The notes: generated from the letters alone by a model not told the origin. A stretch of 33,817 nucleotides of DNA from Sedimenticola thiotaurini (GCA_011051715.1 DRKP01000095.1:1-33817), one strand, 5' to 3'. Shown: positions 8,939 through 17,311, counted from the stretch's first letter. Program-made: numbers and translations.

Positions 8939-9591
8939 GGTTCGGTCCGCAGGAGTGGGGGCGGCTCATTGTAGCCCAGGCGGGCGGCCAGTATCCGCGC
9001 CAGTTCCACCGCCGTGGCGTCGATACCGGTGTCGATGCCGAGATCGGCCATCTGGGTCACCTGCAGGCCGGGGTAGCCGCAGGGATCGATACGGGAGAAC
9101 GGCGCCAGATCCATCGCCACGTTGAGGCTGAGGCCGTGGAAACTGCAGCCGCGCCGCACCCGCAGCCCGAGGGCGGCGATCTTGCGTCCGTCGACGTAGA
9201 CCCCCGGGGCCTCCGGTCGTGGCGCGGCAGCGACGCCGTGACCGGCCAGCAGTTCCACCACGCTCTGCTCCAGCAGGGTGACCAGTGCCCGCACCCCGAG
9301 GCGACGGCGGCGCAGGTCGATCAGCAGGTAGGCGATCAGCTGTCCGGGCCCGTGATAGGTGACCTGGCCGCCCCGGTCCGCCTGTACCACCGGGATATCC
9401 CCCGGATCGAGCAGGTGTTCGGCCCGCCCCGCCTGGCCCTGGGTGAATACCGGGAAATGCTGCAGCAGCCAGATCTGGTCCGGGGTCTGCGGGCCGCGAC
9501 GGTCGGTGAAGGCCTGCATCCGCCGCCACACCGGCAGGTAGTCGCACAGCCCGAGGTGGTGGATCTGCAGCGGGACGGGATCGCCGGTCAC
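8935..9591 (-). CDS. lipB: Octanoyl-[ACP]:protein octanoyltransferase
   Basis: LipB transfers octanoate from acyl carrier protein to lipoyl domains, making the substrate for LipA. The 218 residues hold [13 protein letters not shown] (73-85), [11 protein letters not shown] (135-145) with the catalytic lysine K137, and the [14 protein letters not shown] block with the catalytic cysteine C171. It overlaps ybeD by 4 nt at its start and lipA by 4 nt at its stop. The order ybeD-lipB-lipA is shared with many gammaproteobacteria. Confidence 0.98.
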   Translation of the reverse strand: MTGDPVPLQIHHLGLCDYLPVWRRMQAFTDRRGPQTPDQIWLLQHFPVFTQGQAGRAEHLLDPGDIPVVQADRGGQVTYHGPGQLIAYLLIDLRRRRLGVRALVTLLEQSVVELLAGHGVAAAPRPEAPGVYVDGRKIAALGLRVRRGCSFHGLSLNVAMDLAPFSRIDPCGYPGLQVTQMADLGIDTGIDATAVELARILAARLGYNEPPPLLRTEP

Positions 9592-9863
9592 AGGCTCATC
9601 AGCACCCGCTCGTGGTCGGTCAGGGCCTGGTAGATGGCGTCCAGCTGGGCCTTGCTGGTGGCCTGGAAGGTGACGGTGACCGAGGTATAGCGGCCGCCCC
9701 GGCTGGGGCGGCTGCGCACCGCCCCCTCGCCAAGGTCGGGAACGTGGCGGCGTACGATCCCCGCCACCAGGGCGTCGAAATCGTCCGCCGCCAGGCCCAT
9801 CGCCTTGACCGAGAATTCACAGGGGAACTCGAACAGGGTCTCTTCGTCGCTGGTCTGGTTCAT
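9588..9863 (-). CDS. ybeD: YbeD family (DUF493/UPF0250) protein
   Basis: This is a small conserved cytoplasmic protein with a ferredoxin-like fold resembling ACT regulatory domains; its function is not established. The ATG at 9863 gives 91 residues beginning [23 protein letters not shown], the conserved family start; 18 open codons upstream are not conserved. The core reads [37 protein letters not shown], typical of the family C-terminus. It is the first gene of ybeD-lipB-lipA, with a 4-nt overlap into lipB, and may act on lipoate metabolism by association only. Confidence 0.93.
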   Translation of the reverse strand: MNQTSDEETLFEFPCEFSVKAMGLAADDFDALVAGIVRRHVPDLGEGAVRSRPSRGGRYTSVTVTFQATSKAQLDAIYQALTDHERVLMSL

Positions 9864-10094
9864 TGGTCGTCTGTTTCCACTCTTTGGGCAAGCCTTCCCG
9901 GTCCGGTCATCATCCAACAGTCACGCCAGCCTGGAGCCCCACCGGCGGGTGGCCGGTCGGAACCGGTCGCCAAGGCTCCCCGGGGGAACGTCCGAACTGC
10001 CCTTTATTACGTCATTCCGGCGGAGGCCGGAATCCAGAGGGCCCACCCCCCGGTCCCGACCAACACCGCGGCGAGGGGTCGTTCAGCGCTTCTC
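9864..10094. other. Intergenic region dat / ybeD
   Basis: This 231-nt gap holds one copy of the 28-nt palindromic element (10010-10037). Otherwise I see no convincing gene. A promoter for ybeD-lipB-lipA is expected here, but I found no convincing -35/-10 pair; TAATAA on the minus strand beside the palindrome is the only A/T-rich patch. Confidence 0.4.
10010..10037. repeat. 28-nt palindromic intergenic element, copy 1
   Basis: ATTCCGGC (10014-10021) and GCCGGAAT (10026-10033) make an 8-bp stem with a 4-nt loop, flanked by CGTC and CCAG. A second copy at 23489-23516 matches 27 of 28 bases and differs only in the loop. It resembles the widespread REP-like palindromes that follow operons in proteobacteria. 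Here it sits just downstream of dat. Confidence 0.75.
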
Positions 10095-10970
10095 CTAGTC
10101 CACCTCACCGGCCCGGATCGCCTCCTTGTAGTCGGCGAACAGGCCTGCGGTGCGGCAGAAGATGGGGCCGGGACGGCCGTTTCCAACGGTCTCTCCGTCG
10201 AGGCGGGTGACCGCCACCATCTCCTTGGTGGAGCTGGTGATCCAGATCTCGTCGGCCTGCCGCAATTTGGTCAGCGGGATCTCCTCCTCCCGGCAGGGCA
10301 GGCGGTGGCGGCCGGCCAGCTCCAGGATCAGGTCGCGGGTGATTCCGGGGAGCAGGTAGCGGCTCTTGGGCGGGGTGACGATGGTCCCGTCCGTGACCAT
10401 GAACAGGTTGCTGGCCGCCCCCTCCATCACCAGCCCATCGCGCACCAGGATCGCCTCAGCGGCGTCCTGGTCCCGCGCCTGTTCCCGTACCAGCACGTTG
10501 GCCAGCAGGGTGATCGCCTTGATGTTGCACAGCTTCCAGCGCAGGTCGTCCAGGGTGATGGCGGCAATGCCGGGGCGCTGCTCCGCGGGTGGTGGTACCG
10601 GCAGCGGCGAGGCCATGGCGAACAGAGTCGGTGTGATGCCCTGGGGGACCGTGTGGTTACGCTCTGCCGCCACGCCGCGGGTCACCTGCAGGTAGACCGA
10701 GTAGTCGCCGTCGGGCAGGGGCGCGAGCAGCCGCTCCAGGATCGCGCGCCATTCATCGTGGTTCAGCGGCGGTTGCATGCGGATTCCGTGCAGGCTGTTG
10801 TCCAGCCGCTGCAGGTGGTGGGGCAGCCGGAACAGGCGCTTGCGGTAGGCCGGGATCACCTCGTAGACGCCGTCACCGAACAGGAAGCCCCGGTCGAGTA
10901 CCGGGATGCAGGCCCGTTCCAGGGGCAGGAACTGGCCATTGAGATAGACCTGGGGCGGGTTGTCGTTCAT
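10095..10970 (-). CDS. dat: Class IV PLP aminotransferase, probably D-amino acid aminotransferase
   Basis: This is a fold-type IV pyridoxal-phosphate aminotransferase. D-amino acid transaminases of this family exchange D-Ala and D-Glu, and the neighbouring dacA and peptidoglycan genes favour that role. The ATG at 10970 is preceded by AGGAG five bases upstream and gives 291 residues. Key blocks are DRGFLFGDGVYEV (26-38), YLQVTRGV (93-100), the catalytic lysine K151 in CNIKAITLLANVL, and the cofactor-binding EGAASNLF region. Branched-chain aminotransferase or aminodeoxychorismate lyase share the fold and remain possible. It starts 8 nt after dacA. Confidence 0.87.
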   Translation of the reverse strand: MNDNPPQVYLNGQFLPLERACIPVLDRGFLFGDGVYEVIPAYRKRLFRLPHHLQRLDNSLHGIRMQPPLNHDEWRAILERLLAPLPDGDYSVYLQVTRGVAAERNHTVPQGITPTLFAMASPLPVPPPAEQRPGIAAITLDDLRWKLCNIKAITLLANVLVREQARDQDAAEAILVRDGLVMEGAASNLFMVTDGTIVTPPKSRYLLPGITRDLILELAGRHRLPCREEEIPLTKLRQADEIWITSSTKEMVAVTRLDGETVGNGRPGPIFCRTAGLFADYKEAIRAGEVD

Positions 10971-10978
10971 CTTCGCTC

Positions 10979-12130
10979 CTATTCGAACCACAGCAGGACG
11001 CTGTCCTTGAGGTTCTGCATCAGGCCGCCCTCCGCCACCGCCCGCAACGCCACCAGCGGCACCTCGGTGACCGGTTCCCCCTCCAGCGAAACCTCCACCC
11101 GGCCCAGGATCTGGCCCTTGCGGATCGGCGCCATCAGCTGCGGATCCACCCGCATGCCGGCCTCCAGGTTCTTGTACTGGCGCCGGGGAATGGTGACGTA
11201 GAGATCCTGCTCCAGGCCCAGGGGCACCTTCTCCTGTTCGCCCTTCCACACCCGCGCCCGGCTCAGCACCTCGCCGGCGCCATAGAGCCGGTGGGTCTGG
11301 TAGAAGCGGAAACCGTAGTTGAGCAGGGCCTGGGTCGCATCCAGCCGCGCATCCTCGCTGGCGGTGCCCATCACCACCGACAGCAGCCGCATGTCGTTGC
11401 GCCGGGCGGAGGCCACCAGGCAGTAGCCCGCCGCCTTGGTGTGGCCGGTCTTCATGCCGTCCACCGACTCGTCGCGCCACAGCAGTCCATTGCGGTTGCG
11501 CTGGCGGATCTTGTTGAAGGTGAACTCCTTTACCGAGTAGATCCGGTACATCTCCGGAAAGTCCCGGATGGTGGCGGCGGCCACCTTGAGGATGTCACGC
11601 GGGGTGGTGTAGTGCTCCGGGTCGGGCAGGCCGGTGGCGTTGACGAAGTGGGTGTCGTTCATTCCCAGCTGGGCCGCCTTCTCGTTCATCAGGTTGGCGA
11701 AGGCGTCCTCGCTGCCGGCCACGTACTCGGCCAGGGCGACGCTGGCATCGTTACCGGACTGGACGATCATCCCCTTCAGCAGATCCTCGACGGTGACCTT
11801 CTTGCCCACCTCGATGAACATGCGCGAGCCGGGAGTGCGCCAGGCCTTCTTGCTGACCAGTACCTGGTCCTGCAACCGGATGTTGCCGTCGCGCAGCTCC
11901 TGGAACACCACGTAGGCGGTCATCAGCTTGGTCAGGCTGGCCGGTTCCAGGCGCTGGTCGGCGTTCTCCTCGGCCAGGATGCGACCGCTGTCGAAGTCCT
12001 TCAGCAGGTAGCCGCTGGCCGCGATCTTCGGTGGCGCCGGCACCGGGGCGGCATGGACGGCAGTGGCGGCCAGCAGCAGGCCGAGGGGGAGCAGGGTTCG
12101 AAGCAGGGTGGCGATGCGGTGGACGAACAC
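10979..12130 (-). CDS. dacA: D-alanyl-D-alanine carboxypeptidase (PBP5/6 family)
   Basis: DacA removes the terminal D-Ala from peptidoglycan pentapeptides at the periplasmic face of the inner membrane. I chose the GTG at 12130, which gives 383 residues with a clean signal peptide (MFVHRIATLL..., cleavage after A27) and an AGAGGA-like ribosome site 11 nt upstream. An ATG at 12208 would add 26 unlikely residues and overlap rlpA. The penicillin-binding motifs are complete: SLTK (65-68), SGN (125-127) and KTG (227-229). A C-terminal beta domain ends in an amphipathic anchor (LMQNLKDSVLLWFE). It follows rlpA and precedes dat in one cluster. Confidence 0.96.
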   Translation of the reverse strand: MFVHRIATLLRTLLPLGLLLAATAVHAAPVPAPPKIAASGYLLKDFDSGRILAEENADQRLEPASLTKLMTAYVVFQELRDGNIRLQDQVLVSKKAWRTPGSRMFIEVGKKVTVEDLLKGMIVQSGNDASVALAEYVAGSEDAFANLMNEKAAQLGMNDTHFVNATGLPDPEHYTTPRDILKVAAATIRDFPEMYRIYSVKEFTFNKIRQRNRNGLLWRDESVDGMKTGHTKAAGYCLVASARRNDMRLLSVVMGTASEDARLDATQALLNYGFRFYQTHRLYGAGEVLSRARVWKGEQEKVPLGLEQDLYVTIPRRQYKNLEAGMRVDPQLMAPIRKGQILGRVEVSLEGEPVTEVPLVALRAVAEGGLMQNLKDSVLLWFE

Positions 12131-12191
12131 GGGGCGACGGATCCTCTTGTCTGGACATGGATGGGGCCCGCACGGGCGGGAACCGGGGATT

Positions 12192-13010
12192 CTACTCGAT
12201 GACCACATGGGAGTTTGTGACCCCGATCCGGGCCAGGCGTTCGGTGATCCGGTCCGCCTGTTCGACGTCGGCGACCGGCCCGATACGGACCCGGTAGATG
12301 GAGCGGCCGTCGCGCTCCACCATCTGCAGCCGCACCGGGGTCTGCAGCGACTCCAGCAGGCGGCGCATGCGGCGGCGGGCGTTGTCCTCGATCGAGAAGG
12401 CGCCGGCCTGGATGTACATCCGGGGCGGGGTCTCGCGCTCTGCCGCCTGCTTCACCGCTGCTGCCCGGGGAGCCTGCGGCCGGCGCGGGTCGATGGCGCG
12501 GATCTCCACCAGCCCGGTGCCCTTGCCCAGGATCCCCAGCTTGGTGGCGGCGGCGTAGGAGAGGTCGATGATGCGGTTGGGGTGGAACGGGCCGCGGTCG
12601 TTGACCTTGACGATGGCACTGCGGCCGTTGTCCAGGTTGCGGACCTCGACATAGGTCGGCAGCGGCAGGGTCTTGTGGGCGGCGGTCATGGCGTACATGT
12701 CATAGGGCTCACCGCTGCTGGTGCGGCGGCCGTGGAACTTGGTGCCGTACCAGGAGGCGATGCCGCGCTCGACATAGCCGCGGCTCTGCTTCATCACCCG
12801 GTAGCGCTTGCCCAGCACCTGGTAGCTGGCGGGGTTGCCGTAGCGGCTGCGTGGTTCGTCCCGGGGCACTGCGTCGGCGATCCGGTCCGGATCCAGCCTG
12901 CGCGCGGGGGCGCCGTCCGCGCCGCCGGGCATCCGTGGTGGCGCGCTGCAGCCGGCCAGCAGCAGGAGTGCGAGCAGCGCCGGGATCGCGGGATGGGGAT
13001 GGATCCTCAT
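12192..13010 (-). CDS. rlpA: RlpA septal/rare lipoprotein, lytic transglycosylase with SPOR domain
   Basis: RlpA is an outer-membrane lipoprotein; in Pseudomonas it cleaves denuded glycan strands. The ATG at 13010 gives 272 residues with lipobox LLAGC (lipidated C21). The double-psi beta-barrel domain (about 80-175) has ASWYGTKFHGRRTSSGE with E101, AHKTLPLP with H112 and VKVNDRGPF with D138, the residues needed for activity in the Pseudomonas enzyme, so it is probably active. A C-terminal SPOR domain (about 197-270) should bind glycan lacking stem peptides. It begins 7 nt after mltB. Confidence 0.95.
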   Translation of the reverse strand: MRIHPHPAIPALLALLLLAGCSAPPRMPGGADGAPARRLDPDRIADAVPRDEPRSRYGNPASYQVLGKRYRVMKQSRGYVERGIASWYGTKFHGRRTSSGEPYDMYAMTAAHKTLPLPTYVEVRNLDNGRSAIVKVNDRGPFHPNRIIDLSYAAATKLGILGKGTGLVEIRAIDPRRPQAPRAAAVKQAAERETPPRMYIQAGAFSIEDNARRRMRRLLESLQTPVRLQMVERDGRSIYRVRIGPVADVEQADRITERLARIGVTNSHVVIE

Positions 13011-13017
13011 GTCGCTG

Positions 13018-14046
13018 TCATCCGCCGCCGGCCACCGCACCCGGTGACTGTCCGTGCCGGCGCAGGATCTCCCGGCTGAGCTGGTACACCGCCATGGCGT
13101 AGAGGTTGCTGTGGTTGTAGCGGGTGATGGCGTAGAAGTTGGGCAGGCCGATCCAGTATTCGTCACCGGCCGCGCCCTGCAGCCGGATCAGGCTGGCGCG
13201 GGTCTCCGGCGGCACCTCCAGCGGAGCCTCCGGCTCGATGCCGGCACCCCGCAGGTGGTCGAGCCGGATCGAGGGCTTCATGCCCCGCTCCGCCAGCCGG
13301 CGGTTGCTGTCGTCCACCCCCCGGGCCGGGGTGGTGACGGGCTGGCCCCGCTGCCAGCCGTGGCGCTCGAAATAGGCGGCCACGCTGCCGATGACGTCGG
13401 CATCGCTGTTCCACAGGTCGCGCCGGCCGTCGCCGTCGAAGTCCACCGCATACTGGCGGTAGCTGCTGGGGATGAACTGGGGCTTGCCCAGGGCTCCGGC
13501 GTAGGAACCCTTCACCCGGTCAGCCGCGATCCGCTCCTCCCGGGTGAGCAGCAGGAACTCCTCCAGCTCCCGGCGGAAGAACTTCGCCCGCTTGGGATAG
13601 GCGAAGGCGAGGGTGCCGAGGGCGTCGATCACCGGGTAGGAGCCGGCGTGGCGGCCATAGCGGGTCTCCACCCCGACGATGGCGGTGACGATCTCCGGCG
13701 GCACCCCGTATTCCGCCTCCGCCCGGCGCAGCAGCGCTTCGTTGGCGCGCCACCAGGCGACCCCCTCCTCGGCCCGTTCCGGGGTGACGAAGATGGGACG
13801 GTAGTCGCGCCAGGGCTTGGCCTCGGCCGGCCGGGTGATGGCGTCGATGATGCTCTGGCGGTAGCGCGCCTGTCCCAGCAGCCGCCCCAGCCGTTCCCGG
13901 TCGAAGCCGTGGCGCTCGGCCATCTCGTCGGCGAAGCGGGCCAGTTCCCGGTCGAAGCCGGCCGGCCTGGCGGCGATGGCGGCGGTGACCGGGAGCCACA
14001 GCAGCAGGAGGGCCAGCAGCGGTGACAGGGAACGGACGCGGTGCAT
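13018..14046 (-). CDS. mltB: Lytic murein transglycosylase of the MltB family
   Basis: MltB-type enzymes cut the glycan chain of peptidoglycan, leaving 1,6-anhydro-muramyl ends. Two starts compete: ATG 14061 without a ribosome site, and ATG 14046 with GGAG (14059-14056) nine bases upstream; I took 14046, giving 342 residues. The signal peptide ends about A26 (TAAIA-A) and has no lipobox cysteine, unlike E. coli MltB, so it is probably a soluble periplasmic enzyme. The catalytic glutamate is E127 in VGVETRYGRHAG; GALGKPQFIPSSYRQYAVDFDG and the C-terminal NLYAMAVYQLS are family blocks. It lies between rodA and rlpA. Confidence 0.94.
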   Translation of the reverse strand: MHRVRSLSPLLALLLLWLPVTAAIAARPAGFDRELARFADEMAERHGFDRERLGRLLGQARYRQSIIDAITRPAEAKPWRDYRPIFVTPERAEEGVAWWRANEALLRRAEAEYGVPPEIVTAIVGVETRYGRHAGSYPVIDALGTLAFAYPKRAKFFRRELEEFLLLTREERIAADRVKGSYAGALGKPQFIPSSYRQYAVDFDGDGRRDLWNSDADVIGSVAAYFERHGWQRGQPVTTPARGVDDSNRRLAERGMKPSIRLDHLRGAGIEPEAPLEVPPETRASLIRLQGAAGDEYWIGLPNFYAITRYNHSNLYAMAVYQLSREILRRHGQSPGAVAGGG

Positions 14047-14055
14047 CGTGGACGA

Positions 14056-14059
14056 CTCC
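14056..14059 (-). promoter_or_regulatory. Ribosome binding site deciding the mltB start
   Basis: GGAG on the minus strand lies nine bases before the ATG at 14046. The alternative ATG at 14061 has only TGATCCCTGTC upstream, which shows no Shine-Dalgarno. Confidence 0.6.
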
Positions 14060-14069
14060 ATGACAGGGA

Positions 14070-15209
14070 TCAGGTCGGCAGCAGTTTGCGGTGGGTGTGG
14101 ATCGACATCAGGATACCGAACCCGGCCATGATGGTCACCAGTGACGTGCCGCCATAGCTGATCAGCGGCAGGGGTACGCCCACCACCGGCAGGATGCCGC
14201 TCACCATGCCGGTGTTGACGAACAGGTAGACGAAGAAGACCAGGGTCAGGGCCCCCGCCAGCAGGCGGCTGAAGGTGTCCTGGGCATGGGAGGCGATGTA
14301 GAGGCCGCGGAAGATGATGAACAGGTAGAGCGCCAGCAGCAGCAGGATGCCGACGAAGCCGAACTCCTCCGACAGCACGGCGAAGATGAAGTCGGTGGTC
14401 CGCTCCGGCAGGAACTCCAGATGGGACTGGGTGCCGTTGAGCCAGCCCTTGCCATAGATCCCGCCGGAGCCGATGGCGATCTTCGACTGGATGATGTGGT
14501 AGCCGGTGCCCAGGGGGTCGCGCTCCGGATCGAGGAAGGTGAGCACCCGGTTGCGCTGGTATTCGCGCATGCCCCATTCCCACAACACCCAGCCGGAGGG
14601 GATGGCGACCAGCACCATGCCGACGATGAAGCGCCAGCTGAGCCCGGCCAGGAACAGCACGAAGATGCCGGCGCTGGCCACCAGCAGGGAGGTACCCAGG
14701 TCCGGCTGCTTGGCGATCAGCAGCACCGGCACCAGGATCATGATGCCGGCGGTGGCCAGCCGCTTCCAGGTGGGTGGCAGGGACTTCTCGGCCAGGAACC
14801 AGGCGATCATCATCGGCACTGCCAGCTTGGTCAGCTCCGATGGCTGGAACCGGAACAGCCCCAGGTCGAGCCAGCGCTGGGCCCCCTTGCCGACCTGGCC
14901 GACGATCATCACCGCCAGCAGCAGCAGGATGCCGAGGCCGTACAGCCAGGGGGCCAGCCGGCGCAGCTGCACCGGCGGGATCTGGGCCACCAGGAACATC
15001 ACCAGGAAGGCGAGGGCGAGGCGGATCAGCTGGCGCTGGATCTGTCCCATGTCCTGGCCACTGGCGCTGTACAGCACCACCAGGCCGAAACCGCAGAGCA
15101 GGATCAGGCCGGTGAGCAGGGGCAGGTCCAGGTGCAGGTCCGCCAGCAGACCGCTGGCCCTGGTGGGGTTGGATTCGGGCAGGCCGCTGCGCTGGTAGGC
15201 CTGGTTCAT
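14070..15209 (-). CDS. rodA: RodA, SEDS-family peptidoglycan glycosyltransferase
   Basis: RodA polymerises lipid II into glycan strands for side-wall growth together with PBP2. The 379 residues hold about ten membrane helices. Family blocks include LTGLILLCGFGLVVLYSASGQ, FRFQPSELTKLAVPMMIAWF, KQPDLGTSLLVASAGIFVLFLAGLSW and the C-terminal VGVPLPLISYGGTSL. The ATG at 15209 follows the mrdA stop directly (TGAATG), so the two partners are translated in step. The gene is also called mrdB. Confidence 0.97.
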   Translation of the reverse strand: MNQAYQRSGLPESNPTRASGLLADLHLDLPLLTGLILLCGFGLVVLYSASGQDMGQIQRQLIRLALAFLVMFLVAQIPPVQLRRLAPWLYGLGILLLLAVMIVGQVGKGAQRWLDLGLFRFQPSELTKLAVPMMIAWFLAEKSLPPTWKRLATAGIMILVPVLLIAKQPDLGTSLLVASAGIFVLFLAGLSWRFIVGMVLVAIPSGWVLWEWGMREYQRNRVLTFLDPERDPLGTGYHIIQSKIAIGSGGIYGKGWLNGTQSHLEFLPERTTDFIFAVLSEEFGFVGILLLLALYLFIIFRGLYIASHAQDTFSRLLAGALTLVFFVYLFVNTGMVSGILPVVGVPLPLISYGGTSLVTIMAGFGILMSIHTHRKLLPT

Positions 15210-17060
15210 TCAGCGGTCCCCCATCAGGTAGTAGTCCATGATGCGTTTGGCGATGGGCGCGGCGGTGGACCCGCCGTGTTCGCCGTTCTCCACGATCACC
15301 GCCACCGCGATGCGTGGGTCCTCCACCGGTGCGAAGGCGATGAACAGGGCGTGGTCGCGATTCTTCCTGGAGATCTTGTCGGCATCGTACTCCTCGTCCT
15401 GTTTCACCGTGAAGACCTGGGCGGTACCGGTCTTGCCGGCGATGCGGTAGCGCTCGTCCCGGATCCTGCGGGCGGTGCCGCGGCGTCCCTCGATCACCTG
15501 GACCATGGCGTCGACCACGTCGTCCCAGTTGCCCGGCAGGGACTTCTCCAGTACCACCGGCTGCGGCGGCGGCAGCGGGACCGGGGCGGGATCGCCGCTG
15601 CCGAGGGTCGCCTGGACCACCCGTGGCGGATGGTCGATCCCGCCGGCGGCCAGTACCGCGGTGGCGTGGGCCAGCTGCAGCGGCGTGGACAGGAAGTAGC
15701 CCTGGCCGATGCCCATGATCAGGGTCTCGCCGGGATACCAGGGCTGCTTGCGCGCGCGCCGCTTCCATTCCCGCGACGGCAGCAGTCCGGGCCGTTCCCC
15801 GGCGACATCGATGCCGGTGCGGCGTCCGAAGCCGAAGCGGCTGAGGAAGGCGTGCAACCGGTCGACCCCCATGCGGTTGGCCAGATCGTAGTAGTAGACG
15901 TCGCAGGACTGGGTGATGGCATCGCTCAGGTTGACCAGGCCGTGGCCGGCCTTTTTCCAGTCGCGGTACTTGTGCTTGCGCCCCGGCAGGCGGAAGAAGC
16001 CGGGGCAGAAGGTCTTGCGGGTGATGTCGGTGACCCCGGTCTCCAGTCCGCCCAGGCCGATGAAGGGTTTCACCGTGGAGCCCGGCGGGTACTGGCCGCG
16101 CAGGGCACGGTTGAACAGGGGTTTCTCCTCCGACTGCTGCAGTGCCCTGTACTCCTTCGGCGAGATCCCCTCCACGAACAGGTTGGGGTCGTAGCCCGGC
16201 TGGCTCACCAGCGCCAGCACCTGGCCGTTGCGCGGATCGATGGCGACGGCGCCGCCGGTGTAGTCGCCGAATGCCTCCATGGCGGCGGCCTGCAGGCCGG
16301 CGTCGAGGGAGAGATAGAGATCGCGGCCAGGCTCCGGCGGCTGGCTCTGCAGCACCCGGATCACCCGTCCGAGGGCGTTCACCTCCACCTGCTGCAGTCC
16401 CACCTTGCCGTGCAGCATCTCTTCGTAGGTCTTCTCCACTCCGTTCTTGCCGATGTGGCTGGTGCCCGAGTAGGCGGAGGTGTCGATGGTCTTCAGCTCC
16501 TCCTGGTTGATGCGGCCGACATAGCCGATCACGTGGGCGGTCACCGGCCCCAGGGGATAGTCGCGCAACAGCTTGGCCTGGATCTCGACACCGGGAAAGC
16601 GGTGGCGGCTGACCGCCAGCCGCGCCACCTCGTCCGGGTCCAGGCGGATGCGGATGGGGATGCTGTCGAAGCGGCGTTTCTGTTTGCGCAGTCGCTCGAA
16701 GCGGCGCCGGTCGCTGTCGCTGATCTCCACGATCCGGCCGATCCCGGCCAGGGTCTTCTCCATGTCCTCCACCCGTTCCGGGGTCACCTCCAGGCTGTAG
16801 GTGGGCAGGTTCTGGGCCAGGATGGTGCCGTTGCGGTCGTAGATCAGGCCACGGGTGGGAGGTAGGGGCTGCACCTTGACCCGGTTGTCCTGGGACAGGG
16901 TGGTGAAGTGGTCGTGATTGACGATCTGCAGATTGATCAGCCGCAGGATCAGGCCGGACACCAGCAGCAGTACCAGGATCACCGCCACCACCACCCGGTC
17001 GCGGAACAGCCGGGTCTCGCGCAGGTGGTCCTTCAGGCGGATCTTGGTCAGCAATGCCAT
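15210..17060 (-). CDS. mrdA: Penicillin-binding protein 2 (elongation transpeptidase)
   Basis: PBP2 crosslinks new peptidoglycan during rod elongation and activates RodA. The ATG at 17060 gives 616 residues. A cytoplasmic start and one membrane anchor (about 22-45) lead to a pedestal domain with RGLIYDRNGTILAQN (70-84). The transpeptidase domain has all three motifs: STVK (328-331, nucleophile S328), SCD (385-387) and KTG (543-545). The mRNA leader is odd: no Shine-Dalgarno, an anti-Shine-Dalgarno-like ACCTCCTT, and four 7-bp tandem repeats within 40 nt of the start. It is followed immediately by rodA. Confidence 0.97.
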   Translation of the reverse strand: MALLTKIRLKDHLRETRLFRDRVVVAVILVLLLVSGLILRLINLQIVNHDHFTTLSQDNRVKVQPLPPTRGLIYDRNGTILAQNLPTYSLEVTPERVEDMEKTLAGIGRIVEISDSDRRRFERLRKQKRRFDSIPIRIRLDPDEVARLAVSRHRFPGVEIQAKLLRDYPLGPVTAHVIGYVGRINQEELKTIDTSAYSGTSHIGKNGVEKTYEEMLHGKVGLQQVEVNALGRVIRVLQSQPPEPGRDLYLSLDAGLQAAAMEAFGDYTGGAVAIDPRNGQVLALVSQPGYDPNLFVEGISPKEYRALQQSEEKPLFNRALRGQYPPGSTVKPFIGLGGLETGVTDITRKTFCPGFFRLPGRKHKYRDWKKAGHGLVNLSDAITQSCDVYYYDLANRMGVDRLHAFLSRFGFGRRTGIDVAGERPGLLPSREWKRRARKQPWYPGETLIMGIGQGYFLSTPLQLAHATAVLAAGGIDHPPRVVQATLGSGDPAPVPLPPPQPVVLEKSLPGNWDDVVDAMVQVIEGRRGTARRIRDERYRIAGKTGTAQVFTVKQDEEYDADKISRKNRDHALFIAFAPVEDPRIAVAVIVENGEHGGSTAAPIAKRIMDYYLMGDR

Positions 17061-17070
17061 GGAAGGAGGT

Positions 17071-17098
17071 CCGAGGGCCGAGGGCCGAGGGCCGAGGG
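17071..17098. repeat. Four perfect tandem copies of a 7-bp unit
   Basis: CCGAGGG (plus strand) is repeated four times without mismatch, ending 10 nt before the mrdA start codon. Such arrays change copy number by slipped-strand mispairing; because the array lies in the mrdA leader and not in codons, any effect would be on mrdA expression. Confidence 0.9.
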
Positions 17099-17255
17099 GG
17101 TGAATCCTGCGGGCGACGGGGTGGGGGGGTGGTCGGGTGCGGCTGATTTCATGGCGAACCGATAGAGAGACCGCGGGGCAGGGGAAAAGTGCCGCGCCGG
17201 TGGCGGGTTTCCATCGTCGTGGCCGTGGCTGCCGGCCGCAACGGCGGCAGCGCCG

Positions 17256-17285
17256 GGCGATGTGCGTCCATCTGCATTCATTCGC
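17256..17285. repeat. Three degenerate 10-bp units
   Basis: Reading the minus strand, GCGAATGAAT (17285-17276), GCAGATGGAC (17275-17266) and GCACATCGCC (17265-17256) are consecutive related 10-mers. They look like a decayed copy of the short-unit intergenic repeats (GCAGATGAAC-like) that I associate with environmental proteobacterial genomes. Confidence 0.4.
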
Positions 17286-17311
17286 GGCCGTTTCCTGCGG
17301 TTTCCAACGAC

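Larger units (their letters stand above)
17061..17311. other. Unusually long gap between mreD and mrdA
   Basis: This 251-nt stretch interrupts an otherwise tight cluster. Next to mrdA lies the 7-bp tandem repeat at 17071-17098. At 17256-17285 lie three degenerate 10-bp units. I see no gene or confident promoter in it. Short open frames on both strands have low-complexity Pro/Arg/Gly translations. Confidence 0.5.

Noticed and set aside
12131-12208. Upstream ATG at 12208 as the dacA start
   Set aside because: It adds 26 unconserved Pro/Arg-rich residues in front of a complete signal peptide and overlaps rlpA; GTG 12130 fits better.
14286-16865. Very long plus-strand open frame opposite rodA and mrdA
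   Set aside because: Its translation is rich in Gln, His, Gly and Ala with no domain; it is the antisense shadow of two clearly conserved genes in high-GC DNA.
17061-17070. Strong Shine-Dalgarno (AAGGAGGT) on the plus strand near 17063-17070
   Set aside because: No start codon lies at a workable distance downstream and no conserved frame follows; the nearest GTG is about 30 nt away.
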